Translations under genes and position numbers: made by a program | NCBI GenBank assembly: GCA_942492625.1 | Contig: CALOFM010000032.1 | Coordinates: 75,461 to 139,460, forward strand | Length of the DNA: 64,000 nt | Reading direction: 5' to 3' | DNA from: Thiosymbion sp942492625 | GTDB taxonomy: Bacteria > Pseudomonadota > Gammaproteobacteria > Chromatiales > Chromatiaceae | In this document: piece by piece, positions 1 through 8,829 of the stretch | Layout of the letters: each line of letters begins with the position of its first letter | Position numbering within the stretch: the stretch's first letter is position 1 | The notes under the pieces: generated by a model | What the model was told of the DNA's origin: nothing | The model's input: only the letters and a program-made list of their open reading frames with translations | The model's database searches: none

Positions 1-485
1 GCCAGCGGGACCAGAGAGACACCGTGAATCGCAAGATCGTGGAGCATGCAGCTTGGCTGGCCGCAACTGAATTCGCCGAGCTGCACGTCGTTCACGTCTG
101 GGAAGCTTACGGCGAGCAGGATTTGCGAAGCCCGCGCTCGCCTTATCAGTGGGACGCGGATGCCTACGTGGAGGGCGAGCGGAAACGAAACCAGGAAGCG
201 CTGAACACCTGCCTTGCCAAGGTACGCGACTCCCTGGCGAGCGAGATACTTCCCGCTTTCAACCCCGTGTGTCACCTGGTCAAGGGGGGCCGCCGGGAGG
301 AGATCCGCCGGCTCGCCGTCAGCCTCGAAGCGGACCTGGTGGTCGTGGGCTCCGCTGGGCGCTCGGGAGTCACGGCTCTGATTGTCGAGAGCACCGCAGA
401 GACCCTTGCCAAGGACCTGGATTGCTCGGTGCTTGTCGTAAAGCCACCGGGATTTGTCACGCCGGTCGTCGTGGAAGAACCGTAG
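1..485 (+). CDS. Universal stress protein (UspA family), 5' end outside window
   Basis: The reading frame is open from the first bases (codon phase begins at base 3), so the GTG at 24 is probably internal and the N-terminal part lies upstream. What remains is the C-terminal half of a UspA/UspE-type domain: after the strand ending VVGSAGRSG comes STAET and a final VLVVKPPGF. In the family the nucleotide-binding loop reads G-x2-G-x9-G-(S/T). Here the third glycine position is Glu (VESTAET), so ATP binding may be lost. A soluble cytoplasmic stress protein is expected. The next gene, purE, converges from the other strand. The family is sure; the exact role is not. Confidence 0.85.
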   Translation, partial: QRDQRDTVNRKIVEHAAWLAATEFAELHVVHVWEAYGEQDLRSPRSPYQWDADAYVEGERKRNQEALNTCLAKVRDSLASEILPAFNPVCHLVKGGRREEIRRLAVSLEADLVVVGSAGRSGVTALIVESTAETLAKDLDCSVLVVKPPGFVTPVVVEEP

Positions 486-612
486 CTTGCCGCTACTGCT
501 TCACACCGGGTCCCTTTCGATCACGCCTCGCACCCTGCCAGGCACCAGACTGGTGACTCGCGCCTTTTTTAACTTCGATGGGACCCGAATGTCGTCGGAC
601 GGTCGCACTTGC

Positions 613-1113
613 TCAGGCCAATTCCCCGCGCGCCATCTTCTCGACTTTGTCTAGGACCGTCGCCTCCAGATTGCGCTTGAATCGGGCAACGCGATCGAGC
701 ACCGCGGGATCGCCTGCACCTACGATCTGAGCGGCAAGCAGTCCCGCATTCTTCGCACCATCGATGGCGACCGTGGCCACGGGCACGCCCGCCGGCATCT
801 GCACAATGGACAGCAGGGAATCCTGGCCCGAGAGGCTGGAGGTCTTCACAGGTACGCCGATCACCGGCAAGGGCGTGATGGCCGCGACCATCCCGGGCAG
901 GTGGGCAGCGCCGCCGGCGCCGGCGACGATCACCTTGATTCCGCGCTCGCGGGCGCCTGCCGCATAGTCGAACAGGCGCTTGGGCGTGCGGTGAGCGGAG
1001 ACGATGGTCATTTCGTATGCGACCTGCAGCTCGTCGAGGATGCCCGCAGCCGCCCGCATGACGGGTAGATCCGAGTCGCTGCCCATGATGATTCCGACCA
1101 GTGCCCCGCTCAC
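613..1113 (-). CDS. purE: N5-carboxyaminoimidazole ribonucleotide mutase
   Basis: PurE converts N5-CAIR to CAIR in de novo purine synthesis and acts as a cytoplasmic octamer. The 166-residue protein has the usual family length and hallmarks: MGSDSDLPVM near the N-terminus (phosphate binding), SAHRTP with the catalytic His, and GAGGAAHLPGM. It overlaps the upstream purK by 4 bases (ATGA), so the two are translationally coupled in the classical purK-purE order. Nothing is missing. Confidence 0.97.
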   Translation of the reverse strand: MSGALVGIIMGSDSDLPVMRAAAGILDELQVAYEMTIVSAHRTPKRLFDYAAGARERGIKVIVAGAGGAAHLPGMVAAITPLPVIGVPVKTSSLSGQDSLLSIVQMPAGVPVATVAIDGAKNAGLLAAQIVGAGDPAVLDRVARFKRNLEATVLDKVEKMARGELA

Positions 1114-2282
1114 GGATGATCCTCCCCTGTGATTTCAAGAAGCTCTCGCACCCGCTCCGCCTTGGAGCGTGCGGCGGCGATGTCCGCGTCCAAAACGGTG
1201 ACATGACCCATCTTGCGGAAGGGCTTGGTTGCCGCCTTGCCGTAGATGTGGACACAGGCGCCCGGGATGGCGAGGGCCGCGGCCATGCCCTTGATGACCG
1301 GCCGCCCGCGATGACCGGGGCTGCCCAAGATATTGATCATGGCCGCCGGCGAGACCAGATCCGTCGCTCCCAGCGGCAGGCCGATAACCGCGCGCAGGTG
1401 CTGCTCGAACTGATCCGTCATACAGGACTCGATGGTGTAGTGACCCGAGTTGTGGGTCCGCGGGGCGACCTCGTTGACCAGGATCCGACCATCGGCGGTC
1501 AGAAACATCTCGACGCCGAAGACCCCCACTCCGCCGAGGGCCTGTACCGCGCGCACCGCGACCTCCTTGGCAGCGGCGGCCAGCGCGTCCGCCAGGTCCG
1601 CCGGGGCGAGCAGCAAGTCGAGAACGTTCTCGCCGGGGCGGAAGATCATCTCTACCACCGGATAGCAACGAGTATCTCCGTCCTCGGAGCGGGCCACCAG
1701 CACGGCGATCTCCTTCTCCGCTTCGACGAAGCGCTCCACATAGGACGGCACCGGCAGATGGCGGAGGAAGTCGTCCGGCGTCTTCATCACCGCCACCCCG
1801 CGCCCATCGTAGCCTCCTCGCCGGGCCTTTTGTACCAGCGGATAGCCGAAGTCCTCAAACGCCTTCGCCAGGTTTCCCTCCACATCGACGAAATCCGCAG
1901 TCGGGATGCCGGCATCCCGCATCAACCGCTTCTGGGTGAGCTTGTCCTGGATAGCGGCCAAGACCTTGGGGGAGGGGTGGATGCGCCGACCCTCCCGTTC
2001 CAGCTCGATCAGGGTCTCGCTATCGATATCCTCGATGTCGAAGGTGGTGACGTCCGTGGTTTCGACCAGCTCGCGCAGTTTGGCCGGGTCATGGAAATCG
2101 CCGACGATCTGATGGCCGGCCACCTGACCGGCGGGCGAGTTGGGCGTTGGGTCCAACACCACGCAGGTACAGCCGAGCCGTTTTGCGGCCTTGACCATCA
2201 TGCGGCCAAGCTGGCCGCCGCCGATGATGCCGATGCGGGCAAGCGGATAGGGATAAGAATCCATCGCTTCGGTTCTACTCAA
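1110..2282 (-). CDS. purK: N5-carboxyaminoimidazole ribonucleotide synthase
   Basis: PurK is an ATP-grasp enzyme that makes N5-CAIR from AIR, bicarbonate and ATP, feeding PurE. The N-terminal dinucleotide-like motif GIIGGGQLGRMM is followed by the ATP-grasp region (VQKARRGGYDGRGV) and the metal-binding stretch ILVNEVAPRTHNSGHYT. The predicted protein is 390 residues, a little longer than the about 355 of E. coli. A later ATG at 2264 (MDSYPYP) gives a more usual N-terminus and may be the real start. The 3' end overlaps purE by 4 bases. Confidence 0.96.
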   Translation of the reverse strand: MSRTEAMDSYPYPLARIGIIGGGQLGRMMVKAAKRLGCTCVVLDPTPNSPAGQVAGHQIVGDFHDPAKLRELVETTDVTTFDIEDIDSETLIELEREGRRIHPSPKVLAAIQDKLTQKRLMRDAGIPTADFVDVEGNLAKAFEDFGYPLVQKARRGGYDGRGVAVMKTPDDFLRHLPVPSYVERFVEAEKEIAVLVARSEDGDTRCYPVVEMIFRPGENVLDLLLAPADLADALAAAAKEVAVRAVQALGGVGVFGVEMFLTADGRILVNEVAPRTHNSGHYTIESCMTDQFEQHLRAVIGLPLGATDLVSPAAMINILGSPGHRGRPVIKGMAAALAIPGACVHIYGKAATKPFRKMGHVTVLDADIAAARSKAERVRELLEITGEDHP

Positions 2283-2370
2283 ACTTCGCCAAGTATTTTT
2301 TCTGCCCCGGTGTCCGCGCAGTCACGCCGACAGTGTACCGCCATACGTCCTACAGCGTGGTCACAATTGA

Positions 2371-2388
2371 TTTCGTCGAGCCTGGCTC
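2371..2388. repeat. Short direct repeat, copy 1
   Basis: TTTCGTCGAGCCTGGCTC occurs here and again, identical and in the same orientation, at 4182-4199. Both copies lie exactly where a decayed gene (VapC relic here, SulP relic there) joins unrelated sequence. This may be the edge of a mobile or recombined segment; no complete element is visible. Confidence 0.5.
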
Positions 2389-2404
2389 CTTGTCCTCACT
2401 GCTG

Positions 2405-2593
2405 AGTGAAAGTCGCCTGCGCTGGCGGATTCTCCGGGATCACCTAGGCGCGGGTCCAGTGATGGGACCGATGGCTCACGACGCCCGAATTGCAGCGATC
2501 TGTCTCGACCGCTGGGTCACGGAACTCTGGACCAGGGACCGCGATTTCAGTCGGTTTCCCATGCTCCCGACCCGAAATCGGAATACGCCGCTT
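2405..2593 (+). pseudogene. VapC-like PIN-domain toxin, C-terminal relic
   Basis: One frame encodes the typical C-terminal end of VapC toxins: AHDARIAAICLDR, then TELWTRDRDFSRFP, the last part carrying the late acidic PIN residues. There is no start codon with a normal N-terminal PIN half (no first catalytic Asp region) and no vapB antitoxin beside it, so this is a remnant. Upstream it joins unrelated sequence at an 18-base motif (2371-2388) that recurs at 4182-4199, next to another gene relic. Confidence 0.6.
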
Positions 2594-2693
2594 GCTCGAG
2601 CTGCGTTGGCAGCATCCGGGGCAGTCCCTTACCAACGAAACCTCCAGGCTTGCCGGCCGCAGAGAGTTACCTGAAGCTCCGGTGCCTGGAAGA

Positions 2694-3836
2694 TCACGTT
2701 CGGGCGCTGGCCGAGCCGTCCGGCTCCTGCTCCGGTGTTGCCGTCGGCTCCGCCGTCTCGGCAGCCGGCTCGATCAGGCCGAGCCGCTTGGCCCGCGTCT
2801 CCCAGTTGCGGCGCGCCAGGGCTTGCATGTCCTCGGCCTTGTCCAGTTCGTCCATGATCTCCATTCCGAGCAGGGTCTCGATCACGTCCTCCATGGTGAC
2901 GATCCCAGACATGCCCCCGAAGTCGTCCAGCACCACGGCGATGTGCTCGCGCTTCTCAAGGAAATGGTGGAACAGCTCCGGGATGGGGAAGGACTCGGCT
3001 ACCGCCAGGATTTCCCGGCGGATGTCTGCGAGCTTTCCGCCGTCCTCCTCGCCCACCAGACGGGCCAATACTTCGTCCTTGCGCACGTAGCCGGTAACCT
3101 GATCCTTCGAGTCCTGCTCGTAGACCGGAATCCGCGAAAAGCGCGTGTCCCGCTCCTCCTTCAGGAACGCTTCGATAGACCGGTCCTCGGGGGCGGCGAC
3201 CACCACGGTGCGCGGGGTCATGATGTCCTTGGCTTGGATGGCCTCGAAGCGCAGCAGGTTGGCAATGAAGTGCGACTCCTGCCGGTCGAACACCCCCTGC
3301 TGGACTCCCAGCTCCGCCATAGCCAGAAAATCCAGGCGGCTGAACACACTCTTGTCCTTGTCCTTCTTGAGTGCACGGGTGACGAACTGGCTGAACCACA
3401 CGAGCGGGGCCAGCAAGTTGATCACCAGGCGCAGGGACTTGACCGTGAAGGGCGCCAGTTCCTGCCAGTAGTTTGCCCCCAGGGTCTTGGGGATCAGTTC
3501 GGAGAGCACCAGGATGCCAAGGGTCATGAGGGCAGGCACTGCGAGCCCGGTGATCAGAGGGTTGGCATCGGCCCAGATCTTGGCCGCCTGGTCACCCACC
3601 CCGATGGCCCCAACGGTATGGGCGATTGTGTTCAACGTCAGGATGGCGGCCAGAGGCCGATCGATATTCTCCTTGAAGGTCTGCAGCAGGCGTCCGGTTT
3701 TTCGTCCCTTGCGTAGCTGCACCTGGGCATACGAGGGCGTCACGCTGAGCAGCACCGCCTCCCATAGGGAGCAAAGGAAGGACACGGCGATGGCGAGCAG
3801 GAAGAAGAAGATCAGAAGGCTGTACATGGCGAACAA
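2694..3836 (-). CDS. CNNM/HlyC-CorC family transmembrane protein with CBS pair
   Basis: This 380-residue membrane protein belongs to the CNNM (DUF21) family often labelled hemolysin or CorC-like and implicated in Mg2+/Co2+ efflux. Residues about 1-180 form the transmembrane DUF21 domain, with SLWEAVLLSVTPS near the start and SELIPKTLGA in the middle. A CBS-domain pair follows (MTPRTVVVAAPED; then HIAVVLDDFGGMSGIVTMEDVIETLLGMEI). The C-terminal CorC_HlyC domain of longer relatives is absent; a Pro/Glu-rich tail ends the protein. It stands alone. The substrate cannot be read from sequence. Confidence 0.9.
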   Translation of the reverse strand: MFAMYSLLIFFFLLAIAVSFLCSLWEAVLLSVTPSYAQVQLRKGRKTGRLLQTFKENIDRPLAAILTLNTIAHTVGAIGVGDQAAKIWADANPLITGLAVPALMTLGILVLSELIPKTLGANYWQELAPFTVKSLRLVINLLAPLVWFSQFVTRALKKDKDKSVFSRLDFLAMAELGVQQGVFDRQESHFIANLLRFEAIQAKDIMTPRTVVVAAPEDRSIEAFLKEERDTRFSRIPVYEQDSKDQVTGYVRKDEVLARLVGEEDGGKLADIRREILAVAESFPIPELFHHFLEKREHIAVVLDDFGGMSGIVTMEDVIETLLGMEIMDELDKAEDMQALARRNWETRAKRLGLIEPAAETAEPTATPEQEPDGSASART

Positions 3837-3894
3837 GGTCTCGCAGCGGCCCGGGGTACACCGCCCCGCACGGGATGACTAGCTTATCCGGTTT

Positions 3895-4190
3895 CGCCTT
3901 CGGGATGTCCTCGACCAGGCTGCCGACGCCGAGCACCACGACCCCGAACAGCAGTGCGCGAGCCAGTCCGGACAAAGCGCTCCGGGCACCGGTCTGGATG
4001 TTCACCCGGGGGCTCACGGTAGCGCCGGCGCCTGGCAGACCCCCGAGCAGACTTTACGCGAGTTTGCCGAGTCCCTGATCCACCAGTTCCTTGTCGGAGT
4101 TGTGCTGGGTGCGGGTGAGGCTGTCGGCCACGACAAAGGTTAGCAAGGCATTGACGGCCCCGAGTATCGCCGGCACCAGGGTTTCGTCGA
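3895..4190 (-). pseudogene. SulP-type anion permease, internal fragment with in-frame stop
   Basis: Reading leftward, the frame gives LVPAILGAVNALLTFVVADS then LTRTQHNSDKELVDQGLGKL, which matches the TM8-TM9 region of SulP sulfate/bicarbonate permeases. An in-frame TAA follows, and the same frame then continues GGLPGAGATVSPRVNIQTGA up to SLVEDIPKA, where homology stops. The rest of the permease and the STAS domain are absent. This is a nonsense-mutated, doubly truncated relic. The upstream junction carries the 18-base repeat also seen at 2371. Confidence 0.75.
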
Positions 4191-4199
4191 GCCTGGCTC
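4182..4199. repeat. Short direct repeat, copy 2
   Basis: Identical to the motif at 2371-2388. It sits at the upstream boundary of the SulP relic and is followed on the + strand by GC-rich sequence containing GGGACAG-type runs. Confidence 0.5.
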
Positions 4200-4501
4200 T
4201 TTCTCGCCGGGACAGCGCACGGGGACAGGTCTCCCATTGAACAGGTTGCGCAGGGCCTGTAATTTCGATCACCCCATGTCCCTTCAAGGGGAGTTCCCTT
4301 ATCTTGGGCACGACCGCCAACGGGACGATCTGGGCCAATCCCTTTTGATTGACGGGGCTGTGAAAACCTTTGTCCGCAGAGATGGAGGCAGGTCCAGCAA
4401 TACAGCAAATCTTTTCAACGCTGTAATGCAAGACCTAACCCCGTAACCTCGCGTGCGCCGCGAAAATCCATCGAGACCTTCACGGAAAACTGTTCGGATC
4501 A

Positions 4502-7327
4502 TCACTCGCCCGGCCAAAGCCTCCGGCGCCAGCGCCGCACCAGGGCCTTCTCCAGCTCGACGATGAACAGCACCGAGGCGGCAACCAGGAGGATGCGCAG
4601 CCAGACGCCGGCGTCGATGGCGGCTGTCCCGAACAGGGTCTGGATCGGCGGAGAATACGTGAACGCAAGCTGGAGCAGGATCAGCAGGCCGACGGCATAG
4701 AGCACATAAGGGTTGCCGAGCAGCCCGGCACGGTTCAACACCGGTGCGGTCATGTAGCGGGAGTTGAACAGGTAGAAGATCTCGAACATGACCAGGGTGT
4801 TGACGGCCACGGTGCGGGCTTCTTCGATAGGCGCGCCCTGGTGCTGCTCCCACAGGAACAGGCCAAAGGTGCCGGCCATCAGGATCAGCGACACGTAACC
4901 GATGCGCCACAGGAACAAGGCGGTCAGCACCGGCTGACGGGCATCGCGCGGCGGCCGCGCCATGACCCCTGGCTCCGGCGGCTCGAAGGCCAGGGCCAGA
5001 GCCAGCGTCACCGCGGTGATCATGTTGACCCACAGGATCTGCACCGGCGTCAGCGGAAACTCGTGGAAGCCGAGCAGGATCGCGCCGAGCACGACCAGTG
5101 CCTCGCCGCCATTCGTCGGCAGTATGAACAGGATCGCCTTCTTCAGGTTGTCGTATACAGTGCGCCCCTCCTCGACGGCATTGGCGATGGAGGCGAAGTT
5201 GTCGTCGGCGAGCACCATCTCTGCGGCCTCCTTCGCCGCCTCGGTACCGTTGATGCCCATCGCAATGCCAACATCGGCGCGCTTCAGCGCCGGCGCGTCA
5301 TTGACGCCATCGCCGGTCATCGCGACGACGGCGCCCTCGCGCTGGAGCAGTTGCACCAGGCGCAGCTTGTGCTCCGGCGTGACCCTCGCATAGACATCGA
5401 CGGTGCCCACCCGCTGCTGCAGCGCAGCGTCGTCGAGGCCATCCAAGTCACGTCCAGTCAGGGCCTCGTCCGGATTCGCGAGGCCGACGCGGCGGGCGAT
5501 AGCACGGGCCGTGGCGGCGTGGTCGCCCGTGATCATCTTGACGCGGATGCCGGCCTCGCGGCAGGCGCGCACGGCGGCGATGGCCTCCTCCCGCGGCGGG
5601 TCCATGAGTCCGAGCATGCCGAGCAGCGTCAGGTCATTGCCCACATCGACGAAGTCCAGCTCGAAGCGATGCGGCTCGGCCGGCTTCACCGCGACGGCCA
5701 GCACGCGCTGGTCCGCCGCGGCCATGGCCTCCATCCGCTCGAGCCATTGATCGGCATCGATGGACTCATCGCCGCCGGCCCCGCGCTGGCGCGAGCACAT
5801 AGCGAGCACTGCCTCCGGTGCCCCCTTCACGACGATGAAGGACTCGCCTTCATGGCTGTGGTGCAGCGTGGCCATGAACTTGTGGCCAGACTCGAAAGGG
5901 ATCAGGTCGGTACGCGGCCAGCACTTGGCCGTCCCCTCCAGGTCCAGCCCGGCCTTTCCCGCGACCACCAGCAGTGCCCCCTCCATCGGGTCGCCATGGA
6001 CCTGCCAGCCTACTTCCAGTTTCTGCTCCAGCGCCGCGTCATTGCAGAGCGCGACGGCGCGCAGCGTCTCGTTCAGCACCGGATCATCCAGCGGCCGCGC
6101 CACATCGTCATCGTGCATAAAGGCACCATGGGGATCGTAGCCGGTGCCGGTCACCGTCACCAGCCGCTCGCCGGCGTGGATCGTGGCCACCGTCATGGCG
6201 TTGCGAGTGAGCGTGCCGGTCTTGTCCGAGCAGATGACGCCGACCGTGCCCAGCGTTTCCACGGCCGGCAGCCGGCGGATAATCGCATTGCGTCCGGCCA
6301 TGCGCTGCACGCCGATGGCCAGGGTGATGGTCATGATCGCCGGCAGTCCCTCCGGGATAGCGGCCACGGCCAGACCCACCGAGGCCAGGAACATCTCCGT
6401 CGCCGTGTAGTCGCGCACCAGCACACCGAAGGCGAAGCTGGCCGAGGCCAGCACCAGGATCGCCGCCGTCAGCCAGCGGCCGAACTGGGCCATCTGCCGG
6501 AGCAGCGGTGTGGTGAGCTGCTGCACGTTCGCGACCATAGCGCTGATGCGGCCGATCTCCGTCGTCGCGCCGGTGGCGACGACGATGCCGGCACCCTGAC
6601 CATGAGTCACCAGCGTGCCGGAGTAGGCCATGCAGCGGCGCTCGGCCAGCGGCGTATCAGGGGTCAATCGCTCAATGCCCTTCTCCACCGGCACCGACTC
6701 GCCGGTGAGCGGCGCCTCCTCGATCTGCAGCCCCTTGCTCCGCAGTAGCCGCAAGTCCGCCGGCACCTTGTCGCCGGACTGGAGCTGTACCAGGTCGCCG
6801 GGCACGAGGTCGGCAGCATCGACGGTCACCAGCCGCCCGCTGCGCCAGGCCATCGCATGGGGGGAGAGCATGCGCCGGATCGCCCGCAACGCATCCTCGG
6901 CCTTGCCCTCTTGCACGAAGCCGATGGCCGCATTGATCAGCACGACGCCGAGGATGACGCCGGTGTCGAGCCAGTGCTGGAGCAGCGCCGTGACCAGACC
7001 TGCGGCGAGCAGCACGTAGATGAGCACATTGTGGAACTGAGCGAGGAAGCGCAGTAATGGACTGCGCGGCTTGGCCTCGGGCAGCCGGTTCGGGCCGTGG
7101 GTCTCAAGGCGTCGGCGGGCCTCCTCCCGGCTCAGCCCCTCGTCGCCGGCGCCGACCCGCTCCAGCGCTTCCTCGGCGGTCAGGTCGTGCCAGACCGGCT
7201 CGCCCTTGGGCCGTCCTTTGCCTCGAGCGCACGCGCCGCAGCGCGCGCAGGTCTCGGCGGTTTCGCGCGATCGACGAAGCCGCCGACGATGATGAACACC
7301 GCGATCGCCAGCAGCGCGATCAGCCAC
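4502..7327 (-). CDS. P-type (P2) cation-transporting ATPase, Ca2+/Na+ type
   Basis: An inner-membrane ATP-driven cation pump of about 900 residues. Visible in order: an N-terminal cation-ATPase domain from VWHDLTAEEALERV, the actuator TGES loop, the TM4 signature AAIPEGLPA typical of Ca2+ and Na+/K+ pumps, the phosphorylation site ICSDKTGTLTRN, the P-domain MTGDGVNDAPALKRADVGIA, and C-terminal TM segments. The start is unclear: homology begins near 7212 and the frame holds no ATG close to it. The GTG at 7327 is the nearest candidate, and it lies inside the overlapping small gene at 7180-7371. Either translation is coupled to that gene, or a frameshift separates a real N-terminal membrane segment from the pump. 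Ion specificity is inferred only. Confidence 0.93.
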   Translation of the reverse strand: MADRAAGDRGVHHRRRLRRSRETAETCARCGACARGKGRPKGEPVWHDLTAEEALERVGAGDEGLSREEARRRLETHGPNRLPEAKPRSPLLRFLAQFHNVLIYVLLAAGLVTALLQHWLDTGVILGVVLINAAIGFVQEGKAEDALRAIRRMLSPHAMAWRSGRLVTVDAADLVPGDLVQLQSGDKVPADLRLLRSKGLQIEEAPLTGESVPVEKGIERLTPDTPLAERRCMAYSGTLVTHGQGAGIVVATGATTEIGRISAMVANVQQLTTPLLRQMAQFGRWLTAAILVLASASFAFGVLVRDYTATEMFLASVGLAVAAIPEGLPAIMTITLAIGVQRMAGRNAIIRRLPAVETLGTVGVICSDKTGTLTRNAMTVATIHAGERLVTVTGTGYDPHGAFMHDDDVARPLDDPVLNETLRAVALCNDAALEQKLEVGWQVHGDPMEGALLVVAGKAGLDLEGTAKCWPRTDLIPFESGHKFMATLHHSHEGESFIVVKGAPEAVLAMCSRQRGAGGDESIDADQWLERMEAMAAADQRVLAVAVKPAEPHRFELDFVDVGNDLTLLGMLGLMDPPREEAIAAVRACREAGIRVKMITGDHAATARAIARRVGLANPDEALTGRDLDGLDDAALQQRVGTVDVYARVTPEHKLRLVQLLQREGAVVAMTGDGVNDAPALKRADVGIAMGINGTEAAKEAAEMVLADDNFASIANAVEEGRTVYDNLKKAILFILPTNGGEALVVLGAILLGFHEFPLTPVQILWVNMITAVTLALALAFEPPEPGVMARPPRDARQPVLTALFLWRIGYVSLILMAGTFGLFLWEQHQGAPIEEARTVAVNTLVMFEIFYLFNSRYMTAPVLNRAGLLGNPYVLYAVGLLILLQLAFTYSPPIQTLFGTAAIDAGVWLRILLVAASVLFIVELEKALVRRWRRRLWPGE

Positions 7328-7371
7328 TCCACCGCGATGATGTCGAAGATCAGAATATCGCTGTCGGACAT
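7180..7371 (-). CDS. Small single-span membrane protein overlapping the ATPase 5' end
   Basis: A 63-residue frame starts with ATG at 7371 behind a good ribosome binding site (GGGAG, 7 bases away). It encodes one hydrophobic segment, EWLIALLAIAVFIIVGGF, followed by a basic tail, and ends inside the ATPase coding sequence in another frame. It may be a small regulatory peptide of the pump, or the true N-terminus of the pump displaced by an indel near the GGGCCGTCC run at 7208-7216. I do not recognise a family. Confidence 0.55.
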   Translation of the reverse strand: MSDSDILIFDIIAVEWLIALLAIAVFIIVGGFVDRAKPPRPARAAARALEAKDGPRASRSGTT

Positions 7372-7929
7372 GGTGACGCTCCCGCGTAATAACCCCATAG
7401 GAATTGGACAAAACGCCGGTTGCCGTGGTTCCTGCGAAGCCGTCTGGACGAGCAGGAACGCAAAGCGGGAACAACTGGCCGCAGATGCATGCACACGATG
7501 GACATATCCCTCTCCTGTTTGCCGGGTCGCCGAATCTGGTCCGTGCCGCCGACGGTGGGCAATGGCGCGGCCTGCAGGCGAATGTCGGGGTTTCTGGGGT
7601 TTTTCTGAGTTTGAAGGGATGATCCGATCATTGACATCTTTAGTCTTGAGCGTCCGCAATTGCGCATACAACAGCCGGTCCACGTGGCCCTCGTTTAGAC
7701 TTGGATGGAGTCGGATCAAAGGGCGATCACGTCCGCTTTGATTTAACTGCCGTTCGGTGCCAACACGTTGAGGTGGGTGAGGTTGCCGCGGGGCTTGGGT
7801 TCCACTGGGACCACGGGGGCATCTCCCCAGCCAACGGGTATCGTGCCACCTTAACGGATGTATTTCCGAGCCACCACAAAGTACCCTTTCCGGAATACGC
7901 CGCGAAGAAACATCAAACGGGGAGCGACT
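7372..7929. other. Gap without a convincing gene
   Basis: Several frames are open on both strands, but none has family resemblance, a good ribosome binding site or consistent codon use. The stretch separates the leftward ATPase from the rightward 7930 gene, so it should hold both promoters. No clear -35/-10 pair could be fixed by eye. Confidence 0.4.
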
Positions 7930-8223
7930 ATGATGCGTGTCATGCCATTCGGTGCGTTTTCGCTGGGAATCGTCGGATGGGTCCTGATTGGGCTCACCTT
8001 CATGAACCTCGCAGGCGGCCCCATGGAGGAGCGCACCTGTCAGACGGCCTGCCTACAGACTTATTTCTTCTCCGCCTCGGCCGCCAGCGGCATCGGCCTG
8101 ATCCTCGGCATCCTGGGCCTCACCAAGCCCGAATTCCGAAGCGTCACTTACCTTGCCCTGGTCTTGCTCGTCCCCCTGTGTTGCCTAATCGGCGGCCTGA
8201 TTCTGATCGGCAACTTCGGCTGA
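7930..8223 (+). CDS. Small hypothetical membrane protein (about 3 TM)
   Basis: A 97-residue protein beginning MMRVMPFGAF, with a GGGGAG ribosome binding site just before the ATG. It has three hydrophobic stretches (about residues 8-25, 48-65 and 72-92) and a pair of cysteines in the first loop (CQTAC). I do not recognise the family. The gene stands alone between the P-type ATPase (divergent) and the broken nhaR copy. It is probably an inner-membrane protein. Confidence 0.6.
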   Translation: MMRVMPFGAFSLGIVGWVLIGLTFMNLAGGPMEERTCQTACLQTYFFSASAASGIGLILGILGLTKPEFRSVTYLALVLLVPLCCLIGGLILIGNFG

Positions 8224-8423
8224 CGCGGCGCCTCCCCTGGCTCGAATCCAACCGAGCCCTCAGTCCCCGAACGTGCCATCGGTCACCGAGCCGCAACCCT
8301 TTGCTGCCCAATCACCGCTTCGATGACCCGCGTTTCGCCGTGCTATGGTCACCACGCTAGCCACGTCGGGTTTACGGATGCAGCTGGACGGTCACCGACC
8401 GGTGAACGCTTCGGTTATCCGCG

Positions 8424-8707
8424 GAACAACTGGGGAAGATCGGCCGGCAGCTGACGTATCACCTCTTCCAGCTCGCCACCCAGCGAGAAGATCTCGTCCG
8501 CATAGCTCAAGACCAAGCACCCGGTTTCGCACAGCTCCAGGTTGCGTCCGACCCGGGTGAACAGACGCGCACCCCGAGATACTCCTCCAGCAGGCTCAGC
8601 TGCCCGCTGATGGTCTGTGGCGTCAGGTGCAGCCGTTCGCTGGCCCGGGCGATGCCGCCCTCCCTGGCCACTGCCCAGAAGTAGTGCAGATGCGTGTAGT
8701 TGACCAT
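8424..8707 (-). pseudogene. Truncated NhaR-like LysR regulator (duplicate copy)
   Basis: The first 46 residues (MVNYTHLHYFWAV...LLEEYLGV) differ from the intact regulator at 13209-14141 at only about five positions and form its helix-turn-helix. At the codon following VRV (near 8566) two extra bases relative to the other copy shift the frame, although DNA similarity continues to about 8424 (the region matching EEVIRQLPADLPQLF). There similarity ends, with the whole effector domain missing. It is a non-functional 5' fragment, useful as one end of a segmental duplication. Confidence 0.88.
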
Positions 8708-8721
8708 CGGTCTCCCATGTC

Positions 8722-8754
8722 TTCGAATTTTGCGAATAATTAGGCCAATATAAT
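8722..8754 (+). promoter_or_regulatory. Putative LysR operator and -10 element, nhaR'/hpf copy 1
   Basis: The divergent region holds the interrupted inverted repeat TTCG-N7-CGAA (8722-8736), conserved in the same place in the second copy (14156-14170). It is followed by TATAAT at 8749-8754, facing hpf. The arrangement fits a LysR-type regulator acting on a divergent promoter. Assignment is by comparison of the two copies only. Confidence 0.45.
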
Positions 8755-8829
8755 CGAGTTTTCGTCGCCTCGAATCCCGCCTAGCATGCCTGCTTAGGAA
8801 GCAACGACCGAATTGCAGCGGAGGGCCCC

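Noticed and set aside
1101..2405. A 434-codon + frame opposite purK
   Set aside because: Antisense shadow of purK with no family resemblance.
4841..6748. A 635-codon open frame on the + strand opposite the P-type ATPase
   Set aside because: It is antisense to a highly conserved pump, is rich in His/Gln/Arg as expected from a reversed GC-rich gene, and matches no family.
8235..8255. tRNA-like T-arm text (GGCTCGAATCC)
   Set aside because: No matching acceptor or anticodon stem around it; no tRNA was found in the window.
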